Source: Bradysia coprophila (lineage: Eukaryota; Arthropoda; Insecta; Diptera; Sciaridae). From it: a stretch of DNA of 64,000 nt. Under the pieces are notes generated by a model. It did no database searches. It worked only from the letters and a program-made list of their open reading frames with translations, and had not been told where the DNA came from. The stretch covers positions 8,606,501-8,670,500 of the forward strand of contig NW_023503608.1 in the NCBI RefSeq assembly GCF_014529535.1, written 5' to 3'. Made by a program: the position numbers and the translations under genes. Positions 60,507 through 64,000 of this stretch are shown here, in pieces. Position 1 is the first letter of the stretch. The number at the start of each line of letters is the position of its first letter.

Positions 60507-63500
60507 TTACTATTACTGTTCATAGAACAGACGCAAGTTTTTTTTAAAGATATAAGGACTTTTCAAAAGATTATACTTTGGCCGTTTTTACTCGTTTTGT
60601 TGACTACGAAATTTCAACAAATTCGACACACACCATTACTTTACAGACGAGGACAAATAAGAAGTTACATTTACAATCCCATTCTCGTTATTCAATCCAC
60701 GTGCATTGCCAATGGTACGACATCTCATTTATATGTATTATAACGGGTATATCTCATGTGGATTGAATAACTTCGATTGGATTGTATTTGTTAAAAATGT
60801 GTCTTTTTTATTTTCTCACACTGTAACCAAAAAATGGTTCTTCAATCTAAAATGCGCAGAGCCGCCTGACTTTGTTCCTGCTAAATATTTGTATATGTGT
60901 GACGTATGACGTATTCTGGAGAAAAGCAAAAACTGCAATATTTTACGTCGGTTAAAAGTTGCTTGACAAAATTTCGATTTCCCATTTTTACTCTGAAATG
61001 TGGAAAACTCGTCTACTTAAATACATTTTAGTTTTTTAATTTTTCCCGAAAATTATGGTGAAGCTTAACAAAAAAAAATTTCGTCTCTCGTGCCATTGTC
61101 TTCTACATCCCTTTCTATATTCCTTTCGGTAAATTCTTTTACCCGGAAAGTCTTCACACATAAACTACTGTTTATGAATCGCCACAGTTAGCTAAATTAA
61201 AAACTGTGGCACGTCCTCAAGTTGAAAAAAAAATTAACTTCCCTTCCAAGTAATAAAATCAAGTGTAACAGAGTAACATTAAAGCGAAATGTTTTCCGTT
61301 GTAAATCAAATATCCAGCCGCACAAAGTATTAAAAAACCCCAAAAGGTACGACCGTACAACAAAATATCACATTTTATGTATCTGTAAAAACCATGGCGG
61401 TTCGGAGTTCGGGGGTTGCAAACAAATTTATACACTTGTCACATCTCAACTATATGTGAATACACAGTCATCGCAACTAAACCCACGAACATGACTACTT
61501 TTTAGTTTGGAGCTATGTGGTATCGCATATACATGTGTAGCGGGCTGCCTAGAACAACTTAATGGAAGCATGGGAGAAGAACTATATCAGCATTGTGGGT
61601 GGTGTGTATATATATATGCTTTCATGTATATATTTCGTAAAAATTGTATGTTGTATGCACACAATGTACTTACATATAGAACATCCACCTTCACTCAAAC
61701 ATAACACCCTTTTTTATCAAAAAGAATCTATATATGAAGTTAGTTTGTTCTCGATGGTTACATGGAAAATACATTAGAGTTGTCCCGGAATCCGCTGGGA
61801 TGAGATCATCGTAAAGAGATGCAACAGAAATAAGCTTTGAATGACAAGGAAAAAATTGTATTTGCAATCGATGTGTGCTCTTTGTGTAGATATTGTATAA
61901 CTTTGAAGAGCGGAGCTACTCATTTTACATTATTCCGTTGTTAGATGCGAATATTCACTGGTGGTGGAGGTAGTGTACATGATGTGTACTTTTTTTTGTT
62001 CTCCGCTGAAATAAACGAGAAAGAACATTGTCTGAAATTTTAATGATATTGCCGAGTCGGAGTGGTGGTGGGCTTAGTATAGATTTTCATTTGTTTCCGT
62101 TACATTGATGACGGTGATAGAAGGAATTTAGGTAATCACTGTTCCGACTCAGTTTTCAATAAAAACAAGAACGAAACAATGTAACGTGTGGAGGAAGTAG
62201 AACCGTTTTCATGTTTTGATTACAATCGAATCAGATTCAGAAGCAGCATGAAAATTAGAGTATGAATTTGTAGGAACGCTGAGGGCTGTGCTAAATAGCT
62301 AGATTTTGGAAAGTGGTGTTTTTATGCAAAACGTTATTTGTTGATCGTTTTGCTATTCTGTTCTGTTAGGAAAAACGTTGTTTATGTCATCTGCTGAAAG
62401 GCTCGCCTCTGGCTCGTGCTTGAAACCTCACCTAAAATAAACTTTTAAGCATTCGTTAGGAAAATAACTATTACATAAGGCACTGAGCTGATGTTACTTC
62501 ATGGGACTTTCGTTTAATAATATAGTGAAGGTTGCGACCTTAGTCGCGTAAAACTTTTTTATGATCAAGAGTATTGGATTGAAGCACTGATTAAATCACT
62601 GGAACGAAAATGAGATGAATTTTGGAATTTTTCTCGAGTTTTCGTCCCTGTCTTGGACGACCGATTTTAGGCTAATTCGCGAGTTGTAGCCCGAACATAC
62701 GTAAATAACTATCAATTATACTTTTCAGACCTCTAATACCGATGAGTTCAATGACTTTCGTTTGAGTTTCCACAAAAGTAAGACGACAAAAATGCAAGAA
62801 AATTTCGACATAAAACGAACCAGTCGACGAGTCCAAAATAAATTGTTTTCGCGAAAAATTAGTTTTTCTTTGGAAAACTTATTTAAATTGTATAACTCCT
62901 ATTTCCTACAACTTTCTTTCAAAGAACATCAAATCACATTAACATAAATATTCAAACTCTGACATTGTTATTTCGGTATGTTAATGCGGGGAAAATAACA
63001 CAAAGAATTCTAGTTTCGCTATGTTTCTCATTAAAACATTAATTCACTTCGTTCTCCCGCCAACCGACGTCAACATATTACGTAACTTGTAGAATATTCA
63101 CATAAAGCCATTATTATTGAAGTCCTTATAATGGGAAACAACAATAAATTAGGAAAGTTTATTAAGAATACCATGGAATACCTGAAGCATATCGCATGTT
63201 TCACGTGACCATACTACCCACTTCCGGTTTAAAAACATGAGTAAAACACATCCAATATTATGAATATTATATATGGGCGGTACCGCATATTTTGTTATTA
63301 TGTTTTTGCACTTTTTTTACCTTTTACCTTTCACTCATAAGTAGGTAGCGTAAGTAGCAAACGTACATGGTAAATGCGTAAAAATGTTAATTATAATTTT
63401 TCTGAATTTATGTAAACGCTGTTTGTAATAAATGTTTATTTAAGTTATTTAGTTGTAATGTATACCATTTACGTATCGTCTGAAAAATGTTATCTACGAA

Positions 63501-64000
63501 ACTATGTTGAATTATTTCAATGAAATTCTTTGGTAATGGGTGCGTGACGATTGGTTGATATTATTCTCCTTAATTATTACTTATTTTAAGCCGAAATAAT
63601 AAGGTTATATGAATGTAATAAACATTGAAGGGATCTGTCAGAGGATTCTAGATTTACTCAGAAAAACTACCCAGTTCCCACCCAGCGCTTTTCATCATGG
63701 CCCTACGTTAGTGAAGGGCCGTGACGCAAGTCCGTTCACACTGAAAAATTTGACAAAAATTTTTTCCGCAGGACTAAGGAATATATATACACAACTTTTC
63801 CGACTTTTCCCCCTTTGGTCCCATTACCCCAAAGTACTTTTTCGTAATCTGGGCGTTCATACGAGTTCAACGAGCTATCACACGCCTCATAAAGTTCAGA
63901 TTTGGCCGAGATATTAATTTTCAAACTTTGGAAAATCGTATGAAGACATTCATTTTCATACATTTTGAAATTGATGAATTTTACCAACCTTTGTTACTCT
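60507..64000. other. Gene-free right edge
   Basis: Many short frames, none with recognisable motifs. A half-palindrome with GGACGACCGATTTTAGGC and GCGAGTTGTAGCCCGAAC is at about 62655-62696, and GGCTCGCCTCTGGCTCGTGC at about 62399 matches palindrome apices elsewhere. The frame at 63609-63917 has no domain that I recognise. Confidence 0.35.

Noticed and set aside
60384..60743. 119-codon plus-strand frame
   Set aside because: It begins in the palindrome at 60438-60506, with no recognisable domain and no splice partner.
63609..63917. 102-codon plus-strand frame at the right edge
   Set aside because: No domain recognised and no signal or splice context; the opposite strand is also open for 83 codons.
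1..64000. CRISPR array, bacterial genes or tRNA genes
   Set aside because: No regularly spaced repeats with unique spacers, no operon structure, and no A/B-box pair that folds as a tRNA was recognised by eye. A tRNAscan run would settle the last point.

Overview
This is nuclear DNA of an insect, most likely a fly (Diptera, perhaps a lower dipteran). The evidence is AT-rich intergenic sequence, GT-AG introns that are mostly 60-110 nt, animal metabolic genes split by such introns, and a dense load of short inverted-repeat transposons. I cannot name the species. I see no prokaryotic operons, CRISPR arrays or rRNA, and I recognised no tRNA gene.

Layout: (1) 0-5 kb holds a 5'-truncated non-LTR retrotransposon (about 0.84-2.05 kb), a small single-membrane-span protein (2.28-2.64 kb, minus) and nested foldback DNA. 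(2) 5.5-15 kb holds two divergently transcribed genes for secreted, acidic, sequon-rich proteins of unknown function (220 aa on minus, 376 aa on plus), each with a TATA box; between them lies gene-free DNA with foldback elements. (3) 15-19 kb holds small TIR elements and a broken retroelement fragment. (4) 19.1-29.7 kb holds two paralogous four-span membrane protein genes facing tail to tail, sharing early intron positions and a Pro-Asp-Tyr motif near the C terminus. (5) 30-34 kb is repeat-rich: a CTACCAA-rich minisatellite, several MITEs and palindromes. (6) 34.7-35.6 kb holds the mitochondrial glycine cleavage H protein (Drosophila ppl). (7) 39.2-47.1 kb holds acetyl-CoA synthetase in 8 exons with a 5.4 kb first intron. 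(8) 49.9-52.0 kb (minus) holds a GALK2-type galactokinase in 10 exons, one of which appears to be a 6-nt microexon. (9) 52-64 kb has no recognisable gene but contains a 2.4 kb compound inverted element and other foldbacks.

The three metabolic enzymes (one-carbon/glycine, acetate activation, galactose/GalNAc salvage) share no obvious pathway and look like ordinary chromosomal neighbours. I joined exons by hand from splice sites; every multi-exon model keeps an open frame to its stop. The most notable non-genic signal is a recurring class of short palindromes whose arms differ but whose centres share a CpG-rich motif like CTTCGCTCTGGCC or CGCCTTCGGCT. I found no clear new multi-gene system.
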